In this document: one piece after another, positions 1 through 7,450 of the stretch
How positions within the stretch are numbered: position 1 is the stretch's first letter
Layout of the letters: each line of letters starts with the position of its first letter
From: a virus
IMG/VR virus record: IMGVR_UViG_3300017991_000168
Coordinates: 1-44,897 of that record
Direction: 5' to 3' (one strand)
DNA: 44,897 nt
The notes under the pieces: generated by a model
Database searches by the model: none
Told to the model about the DNA's origin: nothing
Seen by the model: only the letters and a program-made list of their open reading frames with translations
Made by a program: the position numbers and the translations under genes

Positions 1-33
1 AACGAGCACAGACGAATCTGGTTGGTACCATTG

Positions 34-636
34 TCATAGTTTTTGGACTTGTCTGATTAGTGAGTAGTGATCAGTAGTAGGGGTAGATTCAACATCCTCT
101 ACTGGTAGTAGTTTTGCCCCAAGCTCTGTTGGAGCTAACAAACCAAGCTCTTGCAGATACTCCAGGCCCTCTGCCACGGTGTCAACTGGGATCACGTTGA
201 AGTCGACAGAACCGTGGTGTTCGTGTCGTCCCTCGAACGCAACTCTGGCCGTCTCGGACCAGTCCTCTCTAGCCATCGTGGTGAGCCATCGTATCGGACT
301 GCTCGCCTTGACCGATGCTTCGGCCAGTACGCGAGCGTTTGACCGTGCCTCCATGACAGTGCTGTAGAACATGCCGTAGATGTTGTCCAGTTCGCCCTCT
401 TCTAGGGCTTGTTCACCGGCGGACATCCATTTGGTCCAAGTACTTCTGGCTATCCCCAAAGCCGTGGCTGCTACGTAGTCGGTTGCACCCAGCCGTATCA
501 ACTCTAGGACACGCTCCAGAAGTTCCGGCGGCATACGTTCCAGCTTACTGAGTCGACGCTGATCCTTCGACCTGGCTTTAAGAAGCTGGCGAATGGTTCG
601 AGGGCGACTTTTTTGGGCGGTGTTTTGTTCACTCAT
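34..636 (-). CDS. terS: Terminase small subunit (TerS)
   Basis: 200 residues. A helix-turn-helix region lies at about 48-71 (GATDYVAATALGIARSTWTKWM is read there as the DNA-binding helices, key residues W67 and W70). A helical oligomerisation segment with the xxDWSExA pattern follows near 124-130. The helix-turn-helix plus this segment is typical of phage small terminases, which bind the packaging site and hand DNA to TerL. The ATG start is preceded by only a weak Shine-Dalgarno. If the window ends are joined, the large terminase starts about 40 bases downstream, which strongly supports the call. The low-complexity C-terminus (about 165-200) is probably variable. Confidence 0.8.
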   Translation of the reverse strand: MSEQNTAQKSRPRTIRQLLKARSKDQRRLSKLERMPPELLERVLELIRLGATDYVAATALGIARSTWTKWMSAGEQALEEGELDNIYGMFYSTVMEARSNARVLAEASVKASSPIRWLTTMAREDWSETARVAFEGRHEHHGSVDFNVIPVDTVAEGLEYLQELGLLAPTELGAKLLPVEDVESTPTTDHYSLIRQVQKL

Positions 637-689
637 GTTGTGAGCCTAACAAAAACAGTCAGAACGTGTCAAGTCTGAGGCAGAAAGTT

Positions 690-878
690 TTAGGGTTTGT
701 CGGTTTTGTCTCCTTCCATTGATTTAAGGTGGCGTCTGGCGGCACCCAGGTACAAGTAGATGTCGTTCATGTGTCCTAAGTACCGCACTCGTCGGGACTT
801 AGGAATGCCTTCAAAAACTTCGGTAGCCGTTTTCTCAATCTCCTCCGTCTCTTCAAGTGTGAATTCACCTTGAGCCAT
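690..878 (-). CDS. Small hypothetical protein
   Basis: 62 residues, acidic and helical at the N-terminus (about 7-22) and basic in the middle. The ATG follows a good AAGGAG Shine-Dalgarno. It is the gene immediately before the small terminase in the direction of transcription, and sits just after a strong terminator at 905-945, so it probably needs a promoter of its own in the short gap or read-through. No family recognised. Confidence 0.6.
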   Translation of the reverse strand: MAQGEFTLEETEEIEKTATEVFEGIPKSRRVRYLGHMNDIYLYLGAARRHLKSMEGDKTDKP

Positions 879-904
879 AACTCGTTACTCCTTAAAGGGT
901 TACC

Positions 905-945
905 AAAAAAACAAGGGCTGCTGCCTCGATTGAGACAACAGCCCT
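905..945 (-). terminator. Rho-independent terminator
   Basis: On the minus strand a long stem (arms 914-927 and 932-945, 14 positions with two mismatches, four-base loop) is followed by a run of seven T (plus-strand A tract 905-911). It ends the ParB-DUF4417/arginase-fold/66-residue transcription unit before the 62-residue gene and the terminase genes. Confidence 0.8.
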
Positions 946-965
946 ACTTTGCTTGGGACTAAAGG

Positions 966-1166
966 CTACTTCTTCGTCCGCCTTTTGTAGGCCGCAACGC
1001 CACTGCGAATCTCCGCAGCCGACATTCGGCCAACCCCCTTGACGTTGACGTACGCACGCCCACCGCCTTTGACTCGGCTGATGGCAGCACTGTTGGCAGC
1101 CGACTGAGCGGTTCGCATGGCGAGCATGGAGGGGGTACCAAATTCCCACTTGTTTCCAAAAATCAT
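966..1166 (-). CDS. Small basic hypothetical protein
   Basis: 66 residues with a basic C-terminus. Start ATG follows AGGAG with good spacing, 10 bases after the stop of the arginase-fold gene, so it is the last gene of that operon before the terminator. Its C-terminal stretch (MSAAEIRSGVAAYKRR) resembles the MTPEQTEIAVTKYEKRK stretch of the small early protein at 19342-19566, suggesting a shared short helical motif. Function unknown. Confidence 0.65.
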   Translation of the reverse strand: MIFGNKWEFGTPSMLAMRTAQSAANSAAISRVKGGGRAYVNVKGVGRMSAAEIRSGVAAYKRRTKK

Positions 1167-1176
1167 CTGACTTCTC

Positions 1177-1872
1177 CTAAAGATGGATCACGTTGGCTAG
1201 GTAGTCTGATACTGGGTCTGACTCCTCCATCAGTTTAGTCAAAATCTGGTCCGCCGTCAATACTAAATGTTTCCTCGTAAGTGGATTCCATTTAACTGCA
1301 TCCGATCTTACTGGAGAATTAGTAACGAAATCTTTAAGAAGCGGATCAGCAAGAGGGTGTGTCCAGCCTGGTGACTGGCAAATATGGATCAACTGGACCT
1401 CCCCGGCGGGGCAGGGAAAACCCAGTTCCGGAAGGTGCGTGCTTGAGCACATCAACGTGGGCCAGTAAGAATTATTGACCCTCGCCGCCTCAAACTTTAA
1501 CACGGCATCGTTGGGCAGAACGAGTGAGCTTTTACGGCCCGTCACTTCTTGCCAATGCCTTAACCAGGTATCACATCCGATTTGATCTCCACGTTCAGAG
1601 TCGTTGTGGAAATCAAATACAACTAAGTTCTGGTAGTTGAGTGCCGTTTTGTAAATGTCGTGATGATCCTTGGTCACCACTATCGGTGTGTTCGGATAGA
1701 TACCTACCAACGATTGAAGAGTATCCCAGAACGTTGTTAGTCGGCAAAGATTGGGTGGGTGAAGTTTCTGGTTGCCCCAAATGATCTGTTCGTAGAATTC
1801 CCCTACGCCTCCCACGGCTGGGACCCAATCGAAAAAGTAGTCCCAGTCGATTGATATGAGGATGTCCCTCAT
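1177..1872 (-). CDS. Arginase-fold protein, UPF0489/C5orf22-like
   Basis: 231 residues. Metal-ligand-like motifs are visible: ISIDWDYFFDW at 7-17, KDHHD at 68-72, VFDFHNDSE at 85-93 and QSPGW at 166-170. The DFHxD and SPxWT-like motifs resemble the UPF0489 branch of the arginase/deacetylase fold, whose characterised bacterial members are peptide arginases converting arginine side chains in peptides to ornithine. I infer a metallohydrolase; the substrate is unknown. The start codon overlaps the stop of the ParB-DUF4417 gene (4-base overlap), so the two are translationally coupled and probably act together. No signal peptide, so cytoplasmic. Confidence 0.55.
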   Translation of the reverse strand: MRDILISIDWDYFFDWVPAVGGVGEFYEQIIWGNQKLHPPNLCRLTTFWDTLQSLVGIYPNTPIVVTKDHHDIYKTALNYQNLVVFDFHNDSERGDQIGCDTWLRHWQEVTGRKSSLVLPNDAVLKFEAARVNNSYWPTLMCSSTHLPELGFPCPAGEVQLIHICQSPGWTHPLADPLLKDFVTNSPVRSDAVKWNPLTRKHLVLTADQILTKLMEESDPVSDYLANVIHL

Positions 1873-3287
1873 TGTTTGTCAATCTTAGCCCGTCGTTCCT
1901 TCAGGAACCGGTTTCGTGCGGTGGCGAAGTCTTCGATCGAGATGACCTCCAGTGTTTTGTGATCTCGCAGACCGGCATAGTCGATGTACTCGTCCCGGTG
2001 TGCGTCTCCGTAGACTATGATCGATTGAGGTTTGATGATGTCGATGGCAGTGTTGAACGAGGCCGACAACCGTTCCATTCGGTCGTCCATGTCTTCTTCC
2101 GGATAGTGTGAATGCGTTTGGAACGAAATACACGGAACGCCTTCCGGAATACCGGCATACAGAAACTCTTCATCGCCTTCGACCTCCACGTGAGACACAG
2201 AGGGAATCACGTTCATGCCAGCGGTTTGCCAATAGTAGCCAATGTAACGATTGCGGAAGGTGTTGAAAATCCGTTCCGCCATGGACCACTCACGACCGAC
2301 AGAATACTCGGGAGTCATTAGACCGAGATAGCCACGATTGAGTAAACGCTTGGCGTAGCCTAATGGGTCTGCCCACATACGCTCCAAAGGATCGTCATTG
2401 GTGTGGCAACACAGAATGGTCTTGTCGAATGGAAGACCGAACAGGTTGCCGTTACCCAAGATGGTCAGGTAGTACTCGCTCGGGATGTGTGAGTCCGGGG
2501 CTGTCCAGGTGAGGATGGGTTGTGGGCACGCGATCAGTTTGTCAAGCAGCAAGTGCGGAATGTCGTAAGGTGACAATCCGTACTCCCACTTTACCATCGG
2601 CTTGAGTTCGATTGCACCGGGGAGTTCCGGACTGACGGCTTCCAGACTGTCGTCTCGTTTGTCTGCTTCTTCGTCTTTCTTTAGCAGACGTTCAACAGCA
2701 CGCTGAGCCACCTTCTGGACTTGCGGCCCTTTCTGGAGGAGAGAGGAGACGGCTTCAGACGATGAGGTCGGGTTGGACTGGAGTTTCTCTACGGCCTCGC
2801 TGTTGGCCGCCCTCAAGGCGTTGAGTTTTCGGGTGTCTTGAGCAGCCATCATGCCGATGATGTCGAAGGTAGCCAAGGCCTTGAGTTCCTCTTGCTCAGT
2901 CAGTTCCACGTAACGGACCGGTACCGAAGGTTCTCCTTGTTCCAGGGCTAGGTCGAGCCGCATGTGGCCGTTGAGAATCTTGCCGGTGGTCTTGTTTACC
3001 ATCAATTCGTCGAGCCATCCCAGATCGTCTAGGACTCCCCGCATGCGTTCCTGCTGCATGACGGGATGAAGTCTCCAATTGGCGTCATGTTTGATCAGGG
3101 TCGTCGGGTCCACGTTCTCATGACCGACGATTCGATTGGCCCAGGAAGCCAGTTGGTCCTTCAGTTCTTCCTCGACCACCACGTCGTTGAGTTGGGTCGT
3201 GGGTTTCTTCTTGGGCGTGGCAGTGGTTTTCTTCTTGGCCGTGGACGGGGTCTTCTTCTTGGGCGTGGTTTTCTTCTTGACTGGCAT
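1869..3287 (-). CDS. ParB-like nuclease domain fused to DUF4417
   Basis: 472 residues. A Lys/Pro/Thr-rich tail (1-32) is followed by a ParB/Srx-like domain (about 60-150) with the NGHMRLDLAL signature at 106-115, a helical linker, and a DUF4417 domain (about 238-450) recognisable by the LERMWADPLGYAKRLL, TPEYSVGREW, GMNVIPSV and IIVYGD blocks. ParB-like domains in phages bind or cut nucleic acid or hydrolyse CTP; DUF4417 has no established function. The ATG at 3287 is preferred over an upstream TTG because AGGAG lies at ideal distance. A conserved 22-base motif lies 42-63 bases upstream (3329-3350). Coupled to the arginase-fold gene. Confidence 0.75.
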   Translation of the reverse strand: MPVKKKTTPKKKTPSTAKKKTTATPKKKPTTQLNDVVVEEELKDQLASWANRIVGHENVDPTTLIKHDANWRLHPVMQQERMRGVLDDLGWLDELMVNKTTGKILNGHMRLDLALEQGEPSVPVRYVELTEQEELKALATFDIIGMMAAQDTRKLNALRAANSEAVEKLQSNPTSSSEAVSSLLQKGPQVQKVAQRAVERLLKKDEEADKRDDSLEAVSPELPGAIELKPMVKWEYGLSPYDIPHLLLDKLIACPQPILTWTAPDSHIPSEYYLTILGNGNLFGLPFDKTILCCHTNDDPLERMWADPLGYAKRLLNRGYLGLMTPEYSVGREWSMAERIFNTFRNRYIGYYWQTAGMNVIPSVSHVEVEGDEEFLYAGIPEGVPCISFQTHSHYPEEDMDDRMERLSASFNTAIDIIKPQSIIVYGDAHRDEYIDYAGLRDHKTLEVISIEDFATARNRFLKERRAKIDKQ

Positions 3288-3328
3288 CAATTAGCTCCTT
3301 TGTGATGGACAGGTACCCCTGTGGATTT

Positions 3329-3350
3329 GTGATTTCAATTCGGCTTGTTA
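3329..3350 (-). promoter_or_regulatory. Upstream motif, third copy of the 24.5-kb inverted-repeat arm
   Basis: This 22-base stretch matches 24699-24720 at 21 of 22 positions on the same strand. It covers the end of the preceding 72-residue gene and lies just ahead of the ParB-DUF4417 start. On the minus strand it contains TTGAAA, a plausible -35 element, but no convincing -10 follows. A short hairpin (ACAGG/CCTGT) lies between it and the start codon. Regulatory role inferred only from repetition. Confidence 0.4.
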
Positions 3351-3553
3351 TCCGGGCAACATGGAGTTGTTGTTCGAGCAGCAATGTCCTTTCGTCGTGC
3401 CACTAGTTTGGCTTCCGTCTGTTGGTCCAGGTAGTGTTCGATGGCAAAAACGAGGTTACGTAATTCTGCGTTGTAGCTAGCTTTGTACGTGTTACGAGAA
3501 GCATACCAAGCTACGGCTGCTTCCACGACGGCGTCACGTTCACGTTCAAGCAT
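3335..3553 (-). CDS. Small hypothetical protein
   Basis: 72 residues, mostly helical (YNAELRNLVFAIEHYLDQQTE region) with a short CC-containing tail. ATG 3553 is chosen over upstream ATG 3604 because GAGG is well placed and it avoids overlap with the preceding gene, which stops at 3561. The 3' end lies in the repeated motif at 3329-3350. No family recognised. Confidence 0.55.
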   Translation of the reverse strand: MLERERDAVVEAAVAWYASRNTYKASYNAELRNLVFAIEHYLDQQTEAKLVARRKDIAARTTTPCCPDNKPN

Positions 3554-3560
3554 GATGTCC

Positions 3561-3890
3561 TCACAGTTGTGATAGTTCGTTACGCAACTCGCACAGAAGG
3601 TCATGATCTTCCGGCGTAAGAGAAGGTTCGCCTTCCAGCCAGGCTATTTCCATGGTGACCTGTTTGGCTCGTTCCGTGTCTTTCACGTTATAAGTTTTGG
3701 TCGAGTTTGTCTCTACCGCAGTGGTATACACGTTTCGACTGCGTGCGATCTCATCAAGACTTTCTGCGTTGTGAAGTCTAGGCAGCATGGATTGGGCTCC
3801 AATGAAAAACCCCGCACTCGACACGCCGGGCCAATCAACGTGCCGAGTAACGGGGGAACCACGACGGACGGTTTCATCTAGCGGAAGCAT
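3561..3890 (-). CDS. Hypothetical protein
   Basis: 109 residues, with helical acidic C-terminal half. ATG 3890 lies after a GGGGG stretch and overlaps the end of the upstream secreted-protein gene by 13 bases, an arrangement common in this genome. No recognisable domain or membrane segment. Confidence 0.55.
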   Translation of the reverse strand: MLPLDETVRRGSPVTRHVDWPGVSSAGFFIGAQSMLPRLHNAESLDEIARSRNVYTTAVETNSTKTYNVKDTERAKQVTMEIAWLEGEPSLTPEDHDLLCELRNELSQL

Positions 3891-4336
3891 TGGCCCCCAG
3901 GGCATTGTGTACAATCAGTTTGGTACGAGGTTGGTTGTTCGCCCGTACCGGTCGATTGGAATGTTCTGGGTTGTCTAGAGAAGCGACTGAAGAACCGTCG
4001 CAGTATTCCGCGTCTTGTCCTCCGTACCGATGAGGGTTGGCTGGACGGGTTAGCAAGGGCTTCGGTAATCGAGTCGTCCACCTCCCCTGGAACGAATACC
4101 GGTACGGTGAGTATAGCTCTGGCCGCTTGGCGTCTGGCCACGTTGGCCCGGACTATGTCGGCCGGGACTTCGAGGATGTTGCGGACCGGGGTGAAGTTCG
4201 GCCGCACCCTGACCGCGAGGAACACGGGGCGTACGGTGACCGCGTCGGCGGTCGGGGCTTTCTGGTTGTCGTTGACGTCGTCTGCAATTGCTGTCGAGCA
4301 CATAGCTAGTGCCAGAAGGAATGGTAGCAGTTTCAC
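3878..4336 (-). CDS. Secreted Arg-rich protein
   Basis: 152 residues. The GTG start at 4336 has an ideal AGGAG upstream. The N-terminus is a signal peptide (KLLPFLLALAMCSTAIA, predicted cleavage before DD). A Val/Arg-rich body follows, then an Arg-rich patch (RRTRRGILRRFF) and a cysteine-containing tail (CTQCPGGQC). Export implies a role outside the cytoplasm, such as lysis, adsorption interference or envelope binding. Lies between the Nudix gene and a small gene. Function unknown. Confidence 0.65.
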   Translation of the reverse strand: MKLLPFLLALAMCSTAIADDVNDNQKAPTADAVTVRPVFLAVRVRPNFTPVRNILEVPADIVRANVARRQAARAILTVPVFVPGEVDDSITEALANPSSQPSSVRRTRRGILRRFFSRFSRQPRTFQSTGTGEQPTSYQTDCTQCPGGQCFR

Positions 4337-4347
4337 GGTATCTCCTT

Positions 4348-4767
4348 TTACCTGTGCCAAGTGATGTGTGCTGAGCCGACCTTGATGTCCAAGGCCATAG
4401 GGATCAGCCATTTAAGGTTGGGGATCATCAAGTTCTGTACTTGTGGATCGGCCCATTTGTACAATCCGACCTTCTCTTCAGTCATACTTTTCGCGTGTTT
4501 GACTGCGGCATTCCAAGTCGTAAAGAAGTGGACCTCGAAGGTGTGTCCGTCCGTGACTGTGCAGAACTTTCTCCATTCATTGAAGGACAAGCCTGTCTCT
4601 TCGTAGAACTCACGTCGCATTGCCGAGAGCGGAAGTTCTTTGTCTAGGTTGTGTCCTCCTATGCCGTTGAGTTTTCCCGCCTGCCAGGCCGGACGTACCT
4701 TCTTTATCAGAAGGACTTCTTCGGTGGTGTGTGCGGGGAATGCGAATCCGCAACAATACGTGACCAT
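4348..4767 (-). CDS. Nudix hydrolase
   Basis: 139 residues, the usual size of a single Nudix domain. A full Nudix box is visible: G38-x5-E44-x7-R52-E53-F-Y-E56-E57-T-G59-L. These residues bind Mg and position the diphosphate of nucleoside diphosphate-X substrates. In phages such enzymes clean dNTP pools, cleave NAD or ADP-ribose, or decap; the substrate cannot be told here. ATG 4767 follows GAGG and leaves no overlap with the upstream protease gene. Confidence 0.9.
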   Translation of the reverse strand: MVTYCCGFAFPAHTTEEVLLIKKVRPAWQAGKLNGIGGHNLDKELPLSAMRREFYEETGLSFNEWRKFCTVTDGHTFEVHFFTTWNAAVKHAKSMTEEKVGLYKWADPQVQNLMIPNLKWLIPMALDIKVGSAHITWHR

Positions 4768-4786
4768 GGTAAAGCCTCTGTAGAGG

Positions 4787-5779
4787 TTAACGGTTCCAGG
4801 GGCGGAAGTCCGGACGTTTGCGAGGGAATCCATCGAATTGGCTGAAGGCGAAGCACTCGCCAGAACGGATCATGTTCTGGACTACGTGGTTGTGTACCCG
4901 AAGGAAACCCACTGGCCACACTTCGTCGGTGATGAAGTCCTTGATCGTGCCATGTACGTCGCCCCACGAGTTTCCGACCGCCCAGTGCGGGACGGGGTCG
5001 GGAATGTAGGCTGCGAGAAACATTTGGTGTGACCATGAACCGTAGGCTTGGTGGAAGCCGTCGCGTGCGGCTTCCATCGTGAAACCTTGGTTGGAGGCGA
5101 TAGTCATGGGGTAGCCGTTTTTGATGGCGGCTATAGCCTCATCCAAGGAGTTGATTGGTGCAGCCTTCTTGATCAGGTGATCATCGCCTTCGTCGAGGAA
5201 CTCTTGAGGCGGACCAGGTGATCTGCCCCAGAGCCGGTCGACGGAACCAGAGTATGGCGGAACATCGGGGAAGTCGGCTCGCAGAACACCGCACTTCACG
5301 GCAGCGGCGGCCATCCAAGCCCCGGTCGAACCATCACCACGTAGACGGAAGCCTCCCATCTTTCGTGAGCAACCGTAATTGAACGGTTCGTAGACTAGAT
5401 GGAACTCTTCTCGATCGCCCGCGATGATCTCTTGGGCTTCGAGGTACTCTTCCACGTTTTTCGCACCAAAGCCTACACACGAGCCGACCTCTTGTGGGTA
5501 GTTAGGTGTGTCTTCGCCGAGCACAGTACGCACCGCATTCCAAAGGCGGACAGCCTCCACTGGGCCGTCGTCCACCAGGTCGTTCAGTGGTAGGTCCATG
5601 ATGACCGAGGGATGTTTTGAACGTACCTCCTGGAGAGAATAGGCAGCCCAGTCACGGCCAACCCAGCCCAGATTGGCGGACGGGAACTGGCCGGTCCTAA
5701 TGGAAGGATTGGGTGGCGGTGATAGGGTGTCGGGGTCAACGTCGAACGGTGTCAGTTGTGAGGCAAGGAACTCGTTCAC
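4787..5779 (-). CDS. Papain-like (C1 family) cysteine protease
   Basis: 330 residues. The catalytic set of papain-like enzymes is visible in order: Q96 and C101 in PQEVGSCVGFG, H251 in GSWSHQMFLAAY and N270 in WAVGNSWGD. No N-terminal signal peptide; the first 90 residues may be a propeptide-like or binding segment. GTG start overlaps the stop of the secreted-protein gene upstream by 4 bases, so the two are probably produced together. Papain-like proteases are unusual in phages. Because no muralytic enzyme was recognised here, a role in breaking a protein-rich host envelope or in host takeover is possible but inferred. Confidence 0.8.
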   Translation of the reverse strand: MNEFLASQLTPFDVDPDTLSPPPNPSIRTGQFPSANLGWVGRDWAAYSLQEVRSKHPSVIMDLPLNDLVDDGPVEAVRLWNAVRTVLGEDTPNYPQEVGSCVGFGAKNVEEYLEAQEIIAGDREEFHLVYEPFNYGCSRKMGGFRLRGDGSTGAWMAAAAVKCGVLRADFPDVPPYSGSVDRLWGRSPGPPQEFLDEGDDHLIKKAAPINSLDEAIAAIKNGYPMTIASNQGFTMEAARDGFHQAYGSWSHQMFLAAYIPDPVPHWAVGNSWGDVHGTIKDFITDEVWPVGFLRVHNHVVQNMIRSGECFAFSQFDGFPRKRPDFRPWNR

Positions 5780-6465
5780 TTGCAGGCCTCCTTCATTCCG
5801 TATGAGACTTCCTCAAAGGCGGAAGCCATGTCGGCAGGGTTGGCCAACTTGTCGTCATCGTACAGGGCGTTGAACAGGTTGGTGATTGCCTCGAACATGG
5901 GATCGAACTTTTCGGGCTGTTCGGCCTTTTCGATCGCCTTGGTGTTGAGGTCACGAACCTTATCGAGCATGTCCTGCAAGTCTGAATACTCGGCGTAGTC
6001 GATTGCGGTGAGGCGGTAGTTGTCTGCCAATTTTAGGAGTACCGGGTAGTCCGGAATGGCAAAGTTGGCCTTGACGCAATCGTAGATAGCTTGTGCCGAG
6101 TCCGACAGGTCGGGGGACGGTGGATTGGGAGGGTCCGGTCCGGGTTCTCCCACAGTTATTGCGTGAGTGGCTAGTAGCAGTCTGCCATCGTGTAGGCAGG
6201 CAACTGCGATAGAAGCGACACACGGTGATGGGGAATAGAAGACTAGCCCCTTTCCCCCAGACACGACGGTGTGTTCGATGGAAGATGGGTAGACCTCCCA
6301 TGAAAGCGTCGTGCCGGTGTCCAATTCCGTGAGCACCTCGGACACTGCGATCTTCCCAACCGGAATACTGTTGGGGCAAGACAGGGACAATATATTGTCC
6401 GCAGCCGATGCAATACCCGCGAGACTGGCGACGATGGTTGCGGTTAGCAGTAAACGACGTAACAT
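5776..6465 (-). CDS. Secreted two-domain protein coupled to the protease
   Basis: 229 residues. A clear signal peptide (MLRRLLLTATIVASLAGIASA, cleavage near 21) is followed by a beta-rich, Ig-like segment (about 25-110), a Pro-rich linker (PDPPNPPSPD near 115) and a helical C-terminal domain. GGGAG lies 8 bases before the ATG. The stop overlaps the protease GTG. It may be an exported partner, activator or receptor-binding subunit for the protease; this is inference from coupling. Confidence 0.65.
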   Translation of the reverse strand: MLRRLLLTATIVASLAGIASAADNILSLSCPNSIPVGKIAVSEVLTELDTGTTLSWEVYPSSIEHTVVSGGKGLVFYSPSPCVASIAVACLHDGRLLLATHAITVGEPGPDPPNPPSPDLSDSAQAIYDCVKANFAIPDYPVLLKLADNYRLTAIDYAEYSDLQDMLDKVRDLNTKAIEKAEQPEKFDPMFEAITNLFNALYDDDKLANPADMASAFEEVSYGMKEACK

Positions 6466-6500
6466 GGGAGGTCTCCCGTTCGTGGTTGGAAAAGGTGATG

Positions 6501-6800
6501 TTAGGCGGACAGATGGTTCTCTTCGGCAGCTACCGCTTTCATGGCGACAGCCATACCGACCAGACAGACGATGTCGTCATGCGACATAGCTTTGAGGTCG
6601 GTGTACACGCGATGGCGGACTTCGGCCGCTTCGCGGAAAGACAGGTTGAATTTCTTGCGGGCTTCGAGGGTGACGGCGAACATGATGAACGGTCCCGGCG
6701 AGGACAAGCAAGCGATCATTCGCTTCTCGTCCTTGTTCTCCAGGAAGTTCATGAGAAGTTCCATCAGCATCTCGAAGATTTGGTCCCAAGGAAGATTCAT
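6501..6800 (-). CDS. Helical hypothetical protein
   Basis: 99 residues, helical throughout, with an amphipathic N-terminus and a hydrophobic stretch near 75-90 (IVCLVGMAVAMKAVAA). ATG follows AGGAGC. First gene upstream of the secreted protein/protease pair. No family recognised. Confidence 0.6.
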   Translation of the reverse strand: MNLPWDQIFEMLMELLMNFLENKDEKRMIACLSSPGPFIMFAVTLEARKKFNLSFREAAEVRHRVYTDLKAMSHDDIVCLVGMAVAMKAVAAEENHLSA

Positions 6801-6916
6801 TACGTTGCTCCTAGATAGTAGTAATTGTTAGATCGAATCCCGCCCAACCGCCCGTGAGTATACCTCAATCCAATCCGGGCGTCAAGCGGACACGTTACTA
6901 GCGGCCCTCAAACGGG

Positions 6917-7189
6917 TTACGTCTTTCTGGGCTTCTTTTTCTTGGTTGCTCCTTTCTTGGCTGGGGCCTTTCTGGAAGGAGATTTCCCTCTCTGCTTCTT
7001 GATATTCTCGGCCGCTTTGAGAATCCATGCCTCGATGTCAAACTCATCTTCAGACTTGGCAATCCTCAGAGGCTCTTCGCCGAGTAGTATGCCCACGGCA
7101 CACATGCCTTTCTCGGCCTGATACGTGGCGTTTGTCTTTCCGTCGTTGTGGTAGGTTCTCCACAGGGTCATTCGCACTAGTTCACACAT
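6917..7189 (-). CDS. Small protein with basic tail
   Basis: 90 residues: a folded N-terminal part (about 1-60) and a Lys/Arg/Ala-rich tail (62-90) typical of nucleic-acid-binding extensions. AGGAG lies 5 bases before the ATG. A 116-base gap without a visible gene or hairpin separates it from the next gene. Confidence 0.6.
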   Translation of the reverse strand: MCELVRMTLWRTYHNDGKTNATYQAEKGMCAVGILLGEEPLRIAKSEDEFDIEAWILKAAENIKKQRGKSPSRKAPAKKGATKKKKPRKT

Positions 7190-7199
7190 AGGGCTCCTT

Positions 7200-7259
7200 T
7201 CAGCGGTGACGTCCGCAGTAGTAGAAAAACAACTTGGTGGTAAAGTATTCGAGGATCAT
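7200..7259 (-). CDS. Possible 19-residue peptide
   Basis: A tiny ORF whose ATG overlaps the stop of the membrane peptide before it (ATGA), preceded by GAGG. It encodes a hydrophobic/aromatic peptide ending GRHR. It may be a real coupled peptide or chance; the longer reading of this frame up to 7454 would overlap both membrane-peptide genes and is less likely. Confidence 0.25.
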   Translation of the reverse strand: MILEYFTTKLFFYYCGRHR

Positions 7260-7351
7260 TTCCTCGGGATTGGGGTATTGAGCCACGCAAAAAACAGGTA
7301 GGCGAGTACGCATCCTGTGAGCATGACAAACACTTGTATGTTCTCGTCCAC
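7256..7351 (-). CDS. 31-residue membrane peptide B
   Basis: GTG start with a near-perfect AGGAGG just upstream, inside the end of peptide A. The product is one transmembrane helix (VFVMLTGCVLAYLFFAWL, about 7-24) with a short polar tail. It shares the Q-x-F-x-x-LTG-x-x-L-x-x-L pattern with peptide A, so the two look like tandem paralogues. Tiny single-pass peptides of this kind may be holin-like, inhibit the host membrane, or superinfection-exclude. Confidence 0.55.
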   Translation of the reverse strand: MDENIQVFVMLTGCVLAYLFFAWLNTPIPRK

Positions 7352-7353
7352 TG

Positions 7354-7449
7354 TCACCTCCTGTGGTTTGGCTTATCAAACCAGATAGCGAGTAGGAAGA
7401 TGAGGTACAGTCCAGTGAGTACCGCAAACAGTTGGGTCCATTGCTCCAT
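7354..7449 (-). CDS. 31-residue membrane peptide A
   Basis: ATG start 7 bases after AAGGAG. It encodes a single hydrophobic helix (LFAVLTGLYLIFLLAIWF, about 7-24) flanked by an acidic N-terminus and a basic C-terminal tail. It begins right after the stop of the 135-residue gene and ends 2 bases before peptide B. Too short for most gene finders. Function inferred only from topology. Confidence 0.55.
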   Translation of the reverse strand: MEQWTQLFAVLTGLYLIFLLAIWFDKPNHRR

Positions 7450-7450
7450 G

